A stretch of 37,533 nt of DNA from Rhodobacterales bacterium 32-67-9 (GCA_002280515.1 NCEA01000023.1:1-37533), one strand, 5' to 3'; positions 16,349 to 25,823 are shown, counted from the first letter of the stretch. A program made the numbers and translations. The notes: generated from the sequence alone by a model not told the origin.

Positions 16349-16855
16349 CTATTCCTTGCGGGCGCAGGAACCGCCCTTGACGCGAACATGCCCCGTCGGG
16401 CGGTAGCGCGCCGCCAATTCGCGCGTGGCCAGCGCGATCAGGCAATCGAGTTCGTCGACCCGGTCCTCGTTCGGCGTGACAAGCGTGACGGTCACGGCAA
16501 ATGCCGGGCTGAGCTTGCCCCCGGGCTCGACGTCCACCTCGGCGGGCGAAAGACCGACCGTCACGAAGCGCTCGTAGAGCCAGCGAGCATCATCGCCGGC
16601 CCCGTACCAGCGCCCGACGTCGGACCCGGTCTCGACCGTCGCGGCATAGGCGGCTCCGGGTCCGCCCTCGTAGCGCATGCCAGTCTTGCGAAAGGCCCGG
16701 GTCAGCGGCGGCACGAGATACTCGCCAAGACCGCTAGCGAATTGCGAGCTTGTGAGTTGGATGATGTAGCCCGACTTTCGCGGAAAGTCCGGCGCCGTCT
16801 GGGCGAGGGACGGCGGCGCAATGGCGATCAGGAGAAGGGCAAGGCTTCGTCGCAT
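16349..16855 (-). CDS. small secreted (periplasmic) protein of unknown function
   Basis: A 168-residue protein starting MRRSLALLLIAIAPPSLAQ: basic residues, a hydrophobic core and a likely signal peptidase I site after SLA (residue 18). No lipobox cysteine is present. The mature part has two cysteines (in ELDCLIAL and GGSCARKE) that could form a disulfide bond. I do not recognise a catalytic motif or assign a family. It follows ileS by 74 nt on the same strand, and its ribosome binding site GGGGAGAG, 4 nt before the ATG, lies inside a perfect inverted repeat, so translation may be limited by RNA structure. The gene looks real from its signal peptide, start signal and position; the function is unknown. 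Confidence 0.72.
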   Translation of the reverse strand: MRRSLALLLIAIAPPSLAQTAPDFPRKSGYIIQLTSSQFASGLGEYLVPPLTRAFRKTGMRYEGGPGAAYAATVETGSDVGRWYGAGDDARWLYERFVTVGLSPAEVDVEPGGKLSPAFAVTVTLVTPNEDRVDELDCLIALATRELAARYRPTGHVRVKGGSCARKE

Positions 16856-16859
16856 GAGT

Positions 16860-16881
16860 CTCTCCCCGGTTCCGGGGAGAG
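16860..16881 (-). promoter_or_regulatory. perfect inverted repeat covering the ribosome binding site of the secreted-protein gene
   Basis: CTCTCCCCGG (16860-16869) and CCGGGGAGAG (16872-16881) are perfect complements separated by TT. On the minus strand the second arm carries GGGGAGAG, the Shine-Dalgarno sequence, 4 nt before ATG at 16855. The same hairpin lies 49 nt after the ileS stop, so it could act as its terminator, but no T-run follows. Confidence 0.55.
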
Positions 16882-16929
16882 TAGCGCGGCCTTGACCTCA
16901 CCGAGAACGTTTTTTCGGGCGTCCGCGCC

Positions 16930-19866
16930 TCAGCCGAGTGCGTCGTCGCAGCGGTGGCAGGTGCCCGGATGGGCGTGGCTTCCGACGTCGGGCAGGATCT
17001 TCCAGCAGCGCTGGCACTTCTCGCCCTCGGCCTTCTCGAAGACCACGCCGACGCCCGGAACCTCGGGCAGGCGGAACGCCTCTTCCGGGGCCGGATCGGC
17101 GGTCAGTTGCAGGTCCGACGTGATGCAGATATCGGCGAAATCAACCGATTTCAGCGCCGCGAGCGCCTCGGCACTCTCGACATGCACGACCGGCGCGGCC
17201 TCTAGTGAGGCGCCGATGACCTTCGCGGTGCGCTGCACTTCGAGCGCCGCCGTGACAACGCGCCGGACCTTTCGGATCGCCTCCCATTTCTGCGCCAGCG
17301 GTTCGTCGAGCCAATCGGCTGGCGTCTCTGGCATGTCGAGGAGATGCACCGAGCTGTCGTCTCCGGGGAAACGCGAGAGCCAGACATCCTCCATGGTGAA
17401 GACCAGGATCGGCGCGAGCCAGGTCGTCAGCCGGTGGAAGAGAAGGTCGAGGACCGTGCGCGCCGACCGCCGCCTGAGGCTGTCCGGCGCGTCGCAGTAA
17501 AGCGCGTCCTTGCGGATGTCGAAATAGATCGCCGAAAGGTCCACCGTGCAGAAAGTGAAGAGGGTCTGGAACACGCCCTGGAAGTCGTATTTCGCATAGC
17601 CCTTGCGCACCGTGTGGTCGAGTTCGGCCAACCGGTGCAGCACCCAGCGTTCCAGTTCCGGCATCTGGTCCGGTGCAACACGCTCGGCCGCATCGAACCC
17701 GGCGAGGTTGCCGAGGAGGAAGCGCATCGTGTTCCGCAGCCGCCGGTAGCTGTCCGCCGTCCCTTTCAGGATTTCCTTCCCGATGCGCAGGTCGACCGTG
17801 TAGTCCGACTGCGCAACCCAGAGGCGCAGGATATCGGCGCCGTATTCGTCGATCACCTCTTGCGGGGCGACGGTATTGCCGACCGACTTTGACATCTTCA
17901 TGCCCTTCTCGTCGAGCGTGAAGCCATGTGTCAGCACCCCGTGATAGGGCGCGCGGCCCTTGGTGCCGCAGGCCTGCAACATCGAGGAATGAAACCATCC
18001 CCGGTGCTGGTCAGTGCCTTCGAGGTAAAGATCGGCGATCCCGTCCGCCGTGCCGTCGGGCCGGTCACGCAGCACGAAGGCATGGGTGGAGCCAGAGTCG
18101 AACCAGACGTCAAGCACATCGAAGATCTGTTCGAAATCCTGCGGATCGACGATGCCTGAGAGCATCTTTTCCTTGAACCCTTGAACATACCAGACATCGG
18201 CGCCGTCCTTCTCGAAGGCGGCGACGATGCGGGCGTTGACCTCGGCGTTCCGCAGCAGGAAATCGGGATCGGTCGGTTTCGCGCCCTTTTTCACGAAGCA
18301 GGTCAGCGGCACGCCCCAGGCGCGCTGGCGGGACAGCACCCAGTCGGGGCGCGCCTCGATCATCGAATGGAGGCGGTTGCGGCCCGAGGCCGGGGTCCAG
18401 GTCACCAGCTCGTCGATGCTCTTCAGCGCGCGGGCGCGGATCGTGTCGCCATAGGTGCCCATGCCGTCGTCGAGCTTTTCGTCGATGGCCACAAACCATT
18501 GCGGCGTGTTGCGGTAGATCAGCGGCGCCTTGGAGCGCCAGGAATGCGGGTAGGAATGCTTGAGCTTGCCCTTGGCGAAAAGCGCGCCGGCATAGGCGAG
18601 CTGCTTGATGACGCTGACGTTCGCCGGGCCGTCCTTGCCGTCCGCCTCGATGATCGCCTGCCCGCCGAAGAGCGGCAGGTCGGCGCGGTAGGACCCGTCT
18701 GGCTCGACGTTATAGGTCATCGGCAGACCGAACTTCAGGCCAAGCTGGTAGTCGTCGTCGCCGTGGGAGGGCGCGGTGTGGACAAAGCCGGTGCCGGCAT
18801 CGTCGGTGACATGCTCGCCGGGGAGCATCGGGACGTCATAGTCCCACTCGCCGTTTCCGCCCTCGACGCCGCGGAACGGGTGGGCGAGGGTCAGAGCCTG
18901 CAATTCCCCGGCGCTGACGTCACGTAGGCGATTGTGATCCTCGACCCGAGCCGACGCGAAGATCCCCTCGGCCAGCGCATCCGCGATGATGATCATCTCA
19001 CCGCTTCTTGCGGTGGAGTTTTCTGCAACGGTACCAACCTCATAGAGACCATAGCTGATCTCGGGATTGAAAGCGACGGCGCGGTTCTGCGGGATGGTCC
19101 AGGGCGTTGTGGTCCAGATGATGACACTCTCATTCATCTTGCCCGAAATACCTCCGCCGGAGGCATCCCCGGCCACGATCGGAAACTTCACCCAGATCGT
19201 ATGGCTGGTATGGTCGTGATACTCGACCTCCGCCTCGGCCAGCGCGGTCTTTTCGACCGGGGACCACATCACGGGTTTCGACCCTTGATACAAAGTCCCG
19301 TTCATCAGGAACTTCAGGAACTCCCCGGCGATCACCGCCTCGGCGTGGTAGTTCATCGTGAGGTACGGATCGGCCCAGTTGCCGGTCACGCCGAGGCGCT
19401 TGAACTCCTCGCGCTGGACGTCGATCCAGCCTTCGGCGAACTTGCGGCATTCCTGGCGGAAGGCGACGACGTCGACGTCGTCCTTGTTCAGGCCCTTGGC
19501 GCGGTACTGTTCCTCGATCTTCCATTCGATCGGCAGGCCGTGGCAGTCCCAGCCGGGAACATAGCGCGCGTCGCGGCCCATCATCTGCTGCGAGCGGACC
19601 ACCATGTCCTTGAGGATCTTGTTCAGCGCATGGCCGATGTGGAGATGGCCGTTGGCATAGGGCGGGCCGTCATGCAGCGTGAAGGGCGCGCGGCCCTGCT
19701 TTTCACGCAGCCGGTCGTAGACGCCGATCCGTTCCCAGCGGGCCAGCCAGTCCGGCTCGCGTTGCGGCAGGCCGGCGCGCATCGGGAACTCGGTCTCGGG
19801 CAGGAAGACGGTGGAGCGGTAGTCGGGGGCGGTCGTGTCGGTGGTCTCGGGTTTGTCGGCGCACAT
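16930..19866 (-). CDS. ileS: isoleucyl-tRNA synthetase
   Basis: Charges tRNA-Ile with isoleucine and edits misactivated valine in its CP1 domain. The 978-residue class I enzyme has PPYANGHLHIGHALNK with HIGH at residues 76-79, GWDCHGLPIE soon after, the editing-domain stretch GTGFVHTAPSHGDDDY, and KMSKS at 657-661. The C-terminal zinc site is CQRC (951-954) and CHRC (970-973), as in bacterial IleRS type 1. Length and all key motifs match a normal, sensitive-type housekeeping enzyme. It starts at ATG 19866 and diverges from the truncated haemoglobin gene across a 240-bp gap in which I see no leader RNA or T-box. Both neighbours downstream run the same way. Confidence 0.97.
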   Translation of the reverse strand: MCADKPETTDTTAPDYRSTVFLPETEFPMRAGLPQREPDWLARWERIGVYDRLREKQGRAPFTLHDGPPYANGHLHIGHALNKILKDMVVRSQQMMGRDARYVPGWDCHGLPIEWKIEEQYRAKGLNKDDVDVVAFRQECRKFAEGWIDVQREEFKRLGVTGNWADPYLTMNYHAEAVIAGEFLKFLMNGTLYQGSKPVMWSPVEKTALAEAEVEYHDHTSHTIWVKFPIVAGDASGGGISGKMNESVIIWTTTPWTIPQNRAVAFNPEISYGLYEVGTVAENSTARSGEMIIIADALAEGIFASARVEDHNRLRDVSAGELQALTLAHPFRGVEGGNGEWDYDVPMLPGEHVTDDAGTGFVHTAPSHGDDDYQLGLKFGLPMTYNVEPDGSYRADLPLFGGQAIIEADGKDGPANVSVIKQLAYAGALFAKGKLKHSYPHSWRSKAPLIYRNTPQWFVAIDEKLDDGMGTYGDTIRARALKSIDELVTWTPASGRNRLHSMIEARPDWVLSRQRAWGVPLTCFVKKGAKPTDPDFLLRNAEVNARIVAAFEKDGADVWYVQGFKEKMLSGIVDPQDFEQIFDVLDVWFDSGSTHAFVLRDRPDGTADGIADLYLEGTDQHRGWFHSSMLQACGTKGRAPYHGVLTHGFTLDEKGMKMSKSVGNTVAPQEVIDEYGADILRLWVAQSDYTVDLRIGKEILKGTADSYRRLRNTMRFLLGNLAGFDAAERVAPDQMPELERWVLHRLAELDHTVRKGYAKYDFQGVFQTLFTFCTVDLSAIYFDIRKDALYCDAPDSLRRRSARTVLDLLFHRLTTWLAPILVFTMEDVWLSRFPGDDSSVHLLDMPETPADWLDEPLAQKWEAIRKVRRVVTAALEVQRTAKVIGASLEAAPVVHVESAEALAALKSVDFADICITSDLQLTADPAPEEAFRLPEVPGVGVVFEKAEGEKCQRCWKILPDVGSHAHPGTCHRCDDALG

Positions 19867-20106
19867 CTCGGGCGGTCCTCATGAAATCGGGAAAATCGGT
19901 TCGGCGCGAAGGATCGGACGCCTTTATCCCGGCGTCTGAGCGTTCAGATCGCCGGGCCGCTAATTCGAATGATGATCGCGGAAATGCGGGTCATGGGGCG
20001 CGTTATAAGGACGGGCCGGCGGATGGTAAAGTGGCCGCGACATCGCGTGCCCTTGCCCCCACGCGGCCCGGCGTTCAAGGATCGGCGCGACAAAGGAGAG
20101 ACCACC

Positions 20107-20514
20107 ATGACCGCCCTCCCCCCGCGCTTCGCCGTGACGCCAGAGGAGATCGACCGCGTCGTCGCAGAGTTCTACGCGGTGATCCGCACCCATCCCGGCC
20201 TCGGCCCGGTCTTTGCCGCGCATGTCACCGATTGGCCGGCGCACGAGGAAAAGATCGCCCGGTTCTGGCGGGGCGCGATCCTTCATGAGCGCAGCTACGA
20301 CGGCAACCCGATGGCGGTACATCAGGCGGCGGGCAATGTCCGGCCGGGGATGTTCGAAATCTGGCTCGGCCTCTTCGATTCGGTGCTGCGGCGCAGCCTC
20401 GCGCCGGAGACCGCCGCCCAGTGGTCGGCGCTCGCTCACCGGATCGGGCGCGGCTTGCGCTACGGGCTGGTCGAGACCGCGACCCTGCCGGGCGGGGTGC
20501 CGAAGCTGGTCTGA
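20107..20514 (+). CDS. group III truncated haemoglobin
   Basis: A 135-residue haem protein, probably binding oxygen or NO in the cytoplasm. It begins at ATG 20107 after AAAGGAGAG. FYAVIRTHPGLGPVF (22-36) is the B-helix region with the conserved Phe-Tyr, FWRGAIL (53-59) is the E-helix region, and YDGNPMAVHQ (64-73) contains H72, the probable proximal haem ligand by comparison with group III globins such as Campylobacter Ctb. FEIWLGLFDSVL follows as in the family. The group is linked to NO or peroxide stress and low-oxygen respiration, but no FNR- or NsrR-like site was seen in the 240-bp divergent region. It is flanked by unrelated genes and probably transcribed alone. Confidence 0.88.
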   Translation: MTALPPRFAVTPEEIDRVVAEFYAVIRTHPGLGPVFAAHVTDWPAHEEKIARFWRGAILHERSYDGNPMAVHQAAGNVRPGMFEIWLGLFDSVLRRSLAPETAAQWSALAHRIGRGLRYGLVETATLPGGVPKLV

Positions 20515-20518
20515 CCCT

Positions 20519-20535
20519 GCCCGCAAGGCGGGTTT
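20519..20535 (+). terminator. short terminator-like hairpin after the truncated haemoglobin gene
   Basis: CCCGC (20520-20524), loop AAG and GCGGG (20528-20532), followed by TTT, lie just after the globin stop and before the convergent DUF2339 gene. The stem is short but GC-only; a modest intrinsic terminator is plausible. Confidence 0.4.
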
Positions 20536-20544
20536 CAACCCGGC

Positions 20545-23319
20545 CTACCCCTCTGGCGGCGCGCTGTCCCCCTGCCGCCCCGCCGCCCAGCGGTTGAGCC
20601 AGGCGAGACCGGCGAGCGAAAGGCCGAGCGCGAGGAAGGAAAACACCCGGGTCAGCCCGGTGAGACCCGATATGTCGATCAGGAAGACCTTGGCGATGGT
20701 CAGCCCGATCACCGCCATCGCGGACCGCCGCAGGGTCTGCGACCGGCGCGCGATGGCCTGGTAGAGCAGCGCCGCCCCGACCGCCATCAGCGCCAGCGTG
20801 TAGCTGTAAAGCTCTGGCTGCGTCACCCCCGGCACCGACAGGTCCGGCCCGCGCCAGAGCCGGCGGATCTCGAGCCCCGCGTAAAGCGCCATGAGCGCCA
20901 CGCCTACGCCCGTGAGGCCATGCCGGAGCCAGCGGTTCAGATGCCCCATCCGGGCGACCGCCGCCAGAAGCAGGAGCCCCGGCAGGGCATAGGCGACCAA
21001 GAGCGTATCGAGGATCGGCGGCCCCCAGACCAGCGCCTCGTCGCCATACATGAGCCCGAAGAGCGGGTTCGCCGGCCCGACCGCCAGTGCCACCCCACCG
21101 AAGCCGAGGGCCGCCGCCACCGCCGCGATAGCCCAGCGCAGCCAGCGCAATGCGCCGCCAAGCTGCAACCGGTAAAGCTGCACCAGCATCAGGATCAACC
21201 AGGGCAGCGCGTTGAGCACCAGCGCCCAGTGGGCGACGATCCAGTCGCCCTCGGTCCCTTTCGTGAGCCAGCGGCTGATCAGCACGTTGGCAAAAAGTGC
21301 GGCATAGGCGGCAAAGGCGCTTTCAAGAAAGACCCGCGCCACGCGGCGGTCCAACCCCTGAAGCAGCCAGAGACCCGCCGCCATCGCCGCCGTGGCTCCC
21401 CCGTAGGAGGCGACCGCCTCCCACAAGGCCGCGCGCTCGACCGCCCAGAGAAGGCCCGGATCGACCACCAGCCGCCACGACAGCGCGATCACGCCGGCCT
21501 GGATGAACCAGCCCATCTCCGGCAGCCTGAAGCGCCGGTCGAGCGCCGCCGCGACGATGACCAGCGCCGCAAGCGCCAGCGTCAGCGCGCCCTTGGTGGT
21601 GACGAGGAACAGCGCCAGCGCGATCAGCGACAGCGCGGCGAGCGTCATGTAGGCAGCGCGGCGCATGTCCGCACCGTCAGCCTTCGCGAAGATCACGGCC
21701 AGCGCCACCATGAGCGCGGCCAGCGCGATGACGTGGAGCGCCCAGCCGTAGGCGCCGAGCACCGCCGACGGCGCCCAGAAAAGCTCCAGCACCAGCGCCG
21801 CGAGCGGGGCGACAAGCGCGGCCCCCGCCGCCCAGAACGGCTTCAGCCGCCCCGCCGCGCCGCTTGCCCAGGCCGCACCGAGCGACATCGCGACGGCAAT
21901 CGCGAGGATCATCGTCACGGTCATCGGCGGTGCGGTCTCGGGCGCCCGAAGCGCGATGGTTTGCGCCAGGAGGTCCTCGGCAAGCGGCCCCGTGCCCAAC
22001 CCCTCGATACCGAGCCGCATCAGGAAGGCCGCCGCCGGCAGCGCGGTGAGGTCGCTCAGCGCCCGCGCGCCGCCCGACCAGACGGTCAACGCCAGCGTCA
22101 GTGCCGCAAGGCAAAGATAGACCAGCAGGCTCTCCGCCCCGGTGCCGGTCCCGAGGAAGAGGAGGATCAGGCTGACCGCCGCCACCGTTCCCGCGGCGAG
22201 CAGGGTCGGGAAGATCGGCCGCTCCGCGCCATTGCGACGAAAGAGTTCGACCGTCATGGCGCCGGCATGGTCGGGCAGAAGCCCGCGCGCCGGCACGCAG
22301 ACCGCAAGAAAGACGATCCCCGCCAGCATCAGCGCGAACCATCCCGCGCCGCCGGTGCCCATGAGGACAAGCCAGCCCCCCGCGATGCCGAGCGCCACCG
22401 CGAGGACCGAGACCCAGGCCCAGCGCCGGATCGTGTCGACGAAAAGCCCGATCGCCGCCACGAGGGCGAAGTAGGCGTAGAGCCAGTAGGGCGCCTCGCT
22501 TGCCCCGCCGACGATGAAGGGTGCGATCGTGGCGCCGATCAGCCCGACCGCCGCCAGGAACGGGCCGTAGAACCAGCCCAGCAGGATCGCCAGAAGGGCC
22601 GTCGCGATCAGCCCGGCGAAGGCCGTCTCGGAGCCGATCAGCCCGTAAAGCTGGCGCGCCGCGATGATCCCGCCGAAGATCGACACCAGCCCCGCACCTG
22701 AAAAGGTCGACGGCAGGTTGGCGGTCGGGTCGCTGTCGCGGTCTCCCCAGCGGCGGCGCAGCCATTCGCCCGCCCCGATCAGCGCCCCCCCGAAGAGGAT
22801 CGCCGCGGCAACCCGCGCCGCGGGCGGCAGCAGGCCGTTCTCGATCCCGTACTGTACGAAGAAGATCCCCGCGAGCGCCAGCGACAGGGCGGAGACGGCA
22901 AAAACCCAGTTGACCTTCAGCCAGTCCCCGAGGGCCGAGGTCCGCGCCGTGCGGCGCACCGGGACCGGCCGCGAGGTCGGGGCTTCCGGCGCCGGGCTCG
23001 ACCACGGACCGGGGGCCGCAACGTCCGGTGGGGCGACGGCCTCGGGCAGCACCTGCGCCTCGGTCACCGCCTCCGCGCCGCGCACCGGTTCGGCGGGCGC
23101 GGCCCCGGGGATCGGGGGCGCCTCGGCCAGCGGCGCGCGCGGCGCCTCCTGCAACGACCGGATGGCGGCGGCCTGCGCCTTTGCCGCCCGCTCCAGCTCC
23201 GCCACGCGCCGCTTCAGGCCCGAGACGGCGACAAGCGCCACGATCAGCAGCACCGGAATCGCCAGCGCCGCCAATACGGCGATCAGGCCGAGAAATTCAA
23301 AACCGACCATTGCGACCAT
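20545..23319 (-). CDS. DUF2339 polytopic membrane protein
   Basis: A 924-residue inner-membrane protein. Residues 5-35 form one hydrophobic segment, then a coiled-coil-like stretch (LKRRVAELERAAKAQAAAI, about 35-55) and a Pro/Ala-rich linker to about residue 120. From about 130 to the end the chain is almost continuously hydrophobic, with more than twenty likely membrane segments broken by short charged loops. This arrangement matches DUF2339 proteins, which have no firm biochemical role. Start ATG at 23319 or 23310. It converges with the globin gene, and ycjF and ycjX lie upstream on the same strand 70 bp away, so it may share a cell-envelope role with them; that is a guess from position. 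Confidence 0.8.
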   Translation of the reverse strand: MVAMVGFEFLGLIAVLAALAIPVLLIVALVAVSGLKRRVAELERAAKAQAAAIRSLQEAPRAPLAEAPPIPGAAPAEPVRGAEAVTEAQVLPEAVAPPDVAAPGPWSSPAPEAPTSRPVPVRRTARTSALGDWLKVNWVFAVSALSLALAGIFFVQYGIENGLLPPAARVAAAILFGGALIGAGEWLRRRWGDRDSDPTANLPSTFSGAGLVSIFGGIIAARQLYGLIGSETAFAGLIATALLAILLGWFYGPFLAAVGLIGATIAPFIVGGASEAPYWLYAYFALVAAIGLFVDTIRRWAWVSVLAVALGIAGGWLVLMGTGGAGWFALMLAGIVFLAVCVPARGLLPDHAGAMTVELFRRNGAERPIFPTLLAAGTVAAVSLILLFLGTGTGAESLLVYLCLAALTLALTVWSGGARALSDLTALPAAAFLMRLGIEGLGTGPLAEDLLAQTIALRAPETAPPMTVTMILAIAVAMSLGAAWASGAAGRLKPFWAAGAALVAPLAALVLELFWAPSAVLGAYGWALHVIALAALMVALAVIFAKADGADMRRAAYMTLAALSLIALALFLVTTKGALTLALAALVIVAAALDRRFRLPEMGWFIQAGVIALSWRLVVDPGLLWAVERAALWEAVASYGGATAAMAAGLWLLQGLDRRVARVFLESAFAAYAALFANVLISRWLTKGTEGDWIVAHWALVLNALPWLILMLVQLYRLQLGGALRWLRWAIAAVAAALGFGGVALAVGPANPLFGLMYGDEALVWGPPILDTLLVAYALPGLLLLAAVARMGHLNRWLRHGLTGVGVALMALYAGLEIRRLWRGPDLSVPGVTQPELYSYTLALMAVGAALLYQAIARRSQTLRRSAMAVIGLTIAKVFLIDISGLTGLTRVFSFLALGLSLAGLAWLNRWAAGRQGDSAPPEG

Positions 23320-23389
23320 CCCCTGTCCCGCCGATGCATCCTCGCGGGCTTTCGCGCCTATTCATAGCGCAGTGTGCTCCGGCCGGAAG

Positions 23390-24412
23390 TCAGGATTTTC
23401 CGCCACTCGCGTCCGGCGTGCCGGACCCGAAGAGACCGGCGAGCGCCCGGCTGACCAGGTTCGTGACCCGGGGGCGCGGCAGAACCGCGAAGGGCAGCGG
23501 CCGGCAGACCTCGATCGCGGCGACACCAACGCGGGCGGTCAGCGCCCCGTTCACCACGCCCTCGCCGAACCGGCGCGAAAGTTTCGACAAGAGCCCGCCG
23601 CCCGCGACCGAATGTATGAGATCGTCGCCGACCGCGACGGCCCCGGTCGCCACAAGGTGGGTCAGGACCGTGCGCAGAAGCCGCCAGCTTCCGAACGCGC
23701 CGGCCCGCCCGCCGTAGATCTCGGCAATGCGCCGGATCATGCGCAGGTTCGACACCAGCGCCGCCGCGACGTCGGCCAACGCCAGGGGCACGATGGCCGT
23801 GACCGTCGCCACATGACGCGCCGCCGCCTCGATCTCGATCCGCGCCACCCGGTCAAGGGGGCCGAGGAGTTCCGCCTCGGCCAGATGCAGCAGGGCGTCC
23901 GCGTCGAAGACATCGCCGCGCCGTTCGGCAAGCCGCGCCCGGCCCCAGGCGGTATCCTCCCGCCCGCCGTAGAGCGCGATCAGGCGGTCGACCACCCGGC
24001 CCGCCGCGCTCATGTCGCCGGAGCCCATCGCCTCCAGCGCCGCCTTGTGCACCCGGTCAAGCCGGGCGAGCCGCGCATAGGCCGCCCATTCGCGCAACGC
24101 GACGAGGAGCGCCGCAAGGACGAAGAGGCCGACAAGAACCGCCGCCGTCCAGCCGAGGACCGGATTCGCCGCCAGAAGCCCCTCGACAAACCGCCACGCC
24201 GCGACCGAGACGACGAAGCCGACAAGGGCCGTGGCCGTCGCCCAGAAGAAACGCCCGAGCCGCGAGCGGGGCCGCCCCGCCAGAACCGCGACGGTCTGCA
24301 TCGCCCGCCCCTCCGGCAGCGGCCCGAGGTCCGGCACCGGCGGCGCGCGGTCGGGGCCTTCCGGCAGGGGTGCCTCCCTCTCGATCAGCACGGGGCCTTT
24401 GGGGTTTGCCAT
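23390..24412 (-). CDS. ycjF: YcjF-family membrane protein (DUF697)
   Basis: A 340-residue inner-membrane protein that pairs with YcjX. After a Pro-rich cytoplasmic start (about 1-50) it has two close hydrophobic segments near 53-75 and 85-107, then a helical region (ALEAMGSGDMSAAGRVV) and a second amphipathic or hydrophobic block (TVTAIVPLALADVAAALVSN) ending in a DUF697-like C-terminus. The gene lies 7 nt after ycjX with GAGGATC as its ribosome binding site, so the two are an operon. In other proteobacteria the pair is induced by envelope or heat stress; its exact activity is not settled. Length agrees with family members. Confidence 0.83.
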   Translation of the reverse strand: MANPKGPVLIEREAPLPEGPDRAPPVPDLGPLPEGRAMQTVAVLAGRPRSRLGRFFWATATALVGFVVSVAAWRFVEGLLAANPVLGWTAAVLVGLFVLAALLVALREWAAYARLARLDRVHKAALEAMGSGDMSAAGRVVDRLIALYGGREDTAWGRARLAERRGDVFDADALLHLAEAELLGPLDRVARIEIEAAARHVATVTAIVPLALADVAAALVSNLRMIRRIAEIYGGRAGAFGSWRLLRTVLTHLVATGAVAVGDDLIHSVAGGGLLSKLSRRFGEGVVNGALTARVGVAAIEVCRPLPFAVLPRPRVTNLVSRALAGLFGSGTPDASGGKS

Positions 24413-24419
24413 CAGATCC

Positions 24420-25823
24420 TCACAACCTGTCGCCGATCAGGAATTCCGCCGCCCGGTCAAGCCGGATATGCGGCGGCCCCTCGCCGGGTTTCAGCGTCAG
24501 CCGCGCTGGCGCGAAGCTCATCACCGCATAGTCGGCGTCAAGCCAGGCCTCCGCCCCTTCCCGCGCCGGGGCGAGAAGTGCGGCCGGGTTCTCCGGCAGG
24601 TCGCCGGGATAGAAGGTCGCCTCGCGCCCGGTCGAAAGGAGCCGGCCGCGCACGCAGTCAAGTTCCCGCCCCTCGTGGCTCACCCTCTCCTCCACCGTCG
24701 CCCTGAGCGCCGCGATCGCCATTGCGGCGGTATCGGCCCCGGCGAAATCGGCCCGGTCCTTGGCCTCGCGCATCAGCGCCGCCATGATCTGGGTGAGCTT
24801 TGCGTGCTGGGCGTGATGCAGGTGATCGGCCTTCGTCGCCGCGAACAGGATGCGTTCCACCCGGCGCAAACCCAAGAGACCGGCGATCCAGCCGACGCGC
24901 CCCGGCCGGAACGCATCCAGGATCCCGGCCATCGCGACCCGCATGTCCTCGACCGCCTTTGGCCCGGAATGAATTGCGCCGAGCGCATCGACCAGCACCA
25001 CCTGCCGGTCGATGCGCGAGAAGTGATCGCGGAAGAAGGGCTTGACCACCTTCTCCTTGTAGGCCTCGAAGCGCCGCTCCATCTCGCGCCAGAGCGATCC
25101 GCGCGGCGTCCTCTCCGGTCGCGGCAGCGGTGCGAAGGTCAGGACCGGCGACCCGGCAAGGTCCCCCGGCAGCAGGAACCGGCCCGGCGTGCAGTCGGAA
25201 TAACCGGCCGCGCGGGCCGCCTGAAGATAGTGCGCGAAAGAGACGGCCAAAGCCTTGGCGCGCGGCTCGTCATGGGCCCCGGCCCCGTCGATGCCGCCCG
25301 CCTCGGCCAGAAACCCCGCCGCCTCGGCCCGACCAGCGATCCGGCCCAGCACTTCGGCAGCCCAGTCGGCATAGCTCCGGTCCATCAGCGCGAGGTCGAG
25401 AAGCCATTCGCCGGGATAGTCGACGATGTCGAGATGCAGGGTTCGCGGCCCGCGGAACCCGCCGAATATCCCCGCCTCCTTCAGCCGGAACGACAGCCGG
25501 AGTTCGCTGACCGCCCGCGTGCTCTCGGGCCAATGCGGCTCCGGCCCGGTCAGTGCGGCCAGATGCGCCTCGTAATCGAAGCGCGGCACGGTATCGTCGG
25601 GCTGCGGCTGCAGGAAGGCCGACAGGATCCGCCCTTCGGCGGCGGCACGCAGCCCCGGCATCCGCGCCCGGTCCATCAGGTTCGCGACCAGCGCGGTGAT
25701 GAAGACGGTCTTGCCGGCCCGGCTGAGCCCGGTCACGCCGAGCCGCACCACCGGATCGGAAAACGGGGCCGCGATGCCCTCGATCGTCCGCCCGAACGTA
25801 TCTGCGATACCGGAAATCACCAC
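24420..25823 (-). CDS. ycjX: YcjX-family P-loop NTPase (DUF463)
   Basis: A 467-residue predicted GTPase/ATPase. The Walker A motif is GLSRAGKT (32-39), in the TGLSRAGKTVFIT context diagnostic of YcjX. Later, HLDIVDYPGEWLLDL resembles a Walker B/G3 segment (D-x-P-G-E), and LFAATKADHLHH occupies the place of the G4 TKAD base-recognition motif, which supports guanine recognition. The start is GTG at 25823 with GAGGGG upstream. It leads the ycjX-ycjF pair and diverges from truA across 95 bp. Family members are phage-shock or heat-associated in enterobacteria; the role here is likely envelope maintenance, by inference. Confidence 0.88.
   Translation of the reverse strand: MVISGIADTFGRTIEGIAAPFSDPVVRLGVTGLSRAGKTVFITALVANLMDRARMPGLRAAAEGRILSAFLQPQPDDTVPRFDYEAHLAALTGPEPHWPESTRAVSELRLSFRLKEAGIFGGFRGPRTLHLDIVDYPGEWLLDLALMDRSYADWAAEVLGRIAGRAEAAGFLAEAGGIDGAGAHDEPRAKALAVSFAHYLQAARAAGYSDCTPGRFLLPGDLAGSPVLTFAPLPRPERTPRGSLWREMERRFEAYKEKVVKPFFRDHFSRIDRQVVLVDALGAIHSGPKAVEDMRVAMAGILDAFRPGRVGWIAGLLGLRRVERILFAATKADHLHHAQHAKLTQIMAALMREAKDRADFAGADTAAMAIAALRATVEERVSHEGRELDCVRGRLLSTGREATFYPGDLPENPAALLAPAREGAEAWLDADYAVMSFAPARLTLKPGEGPPHIRLDRAAEFLIGDRL

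Noticed and set aside
19867-20106. A T-box or other leader RNA upstream of ileS.
   Set aside because: No specifier stem, T-box sequence or terminator/antiterminator pair is visible, and T-boxes are not expected in Alphaproteobacteria.
20920-24706. Long open frames on the plus strand (about 590 and 680 codons) opposite the DUF2339 and ycjF genes.
   Set aside because: They are Arg/Pro/Gln-rich antisense shadows produced by high G+C; the minus-strand frames encode recognisable membrane proteins.
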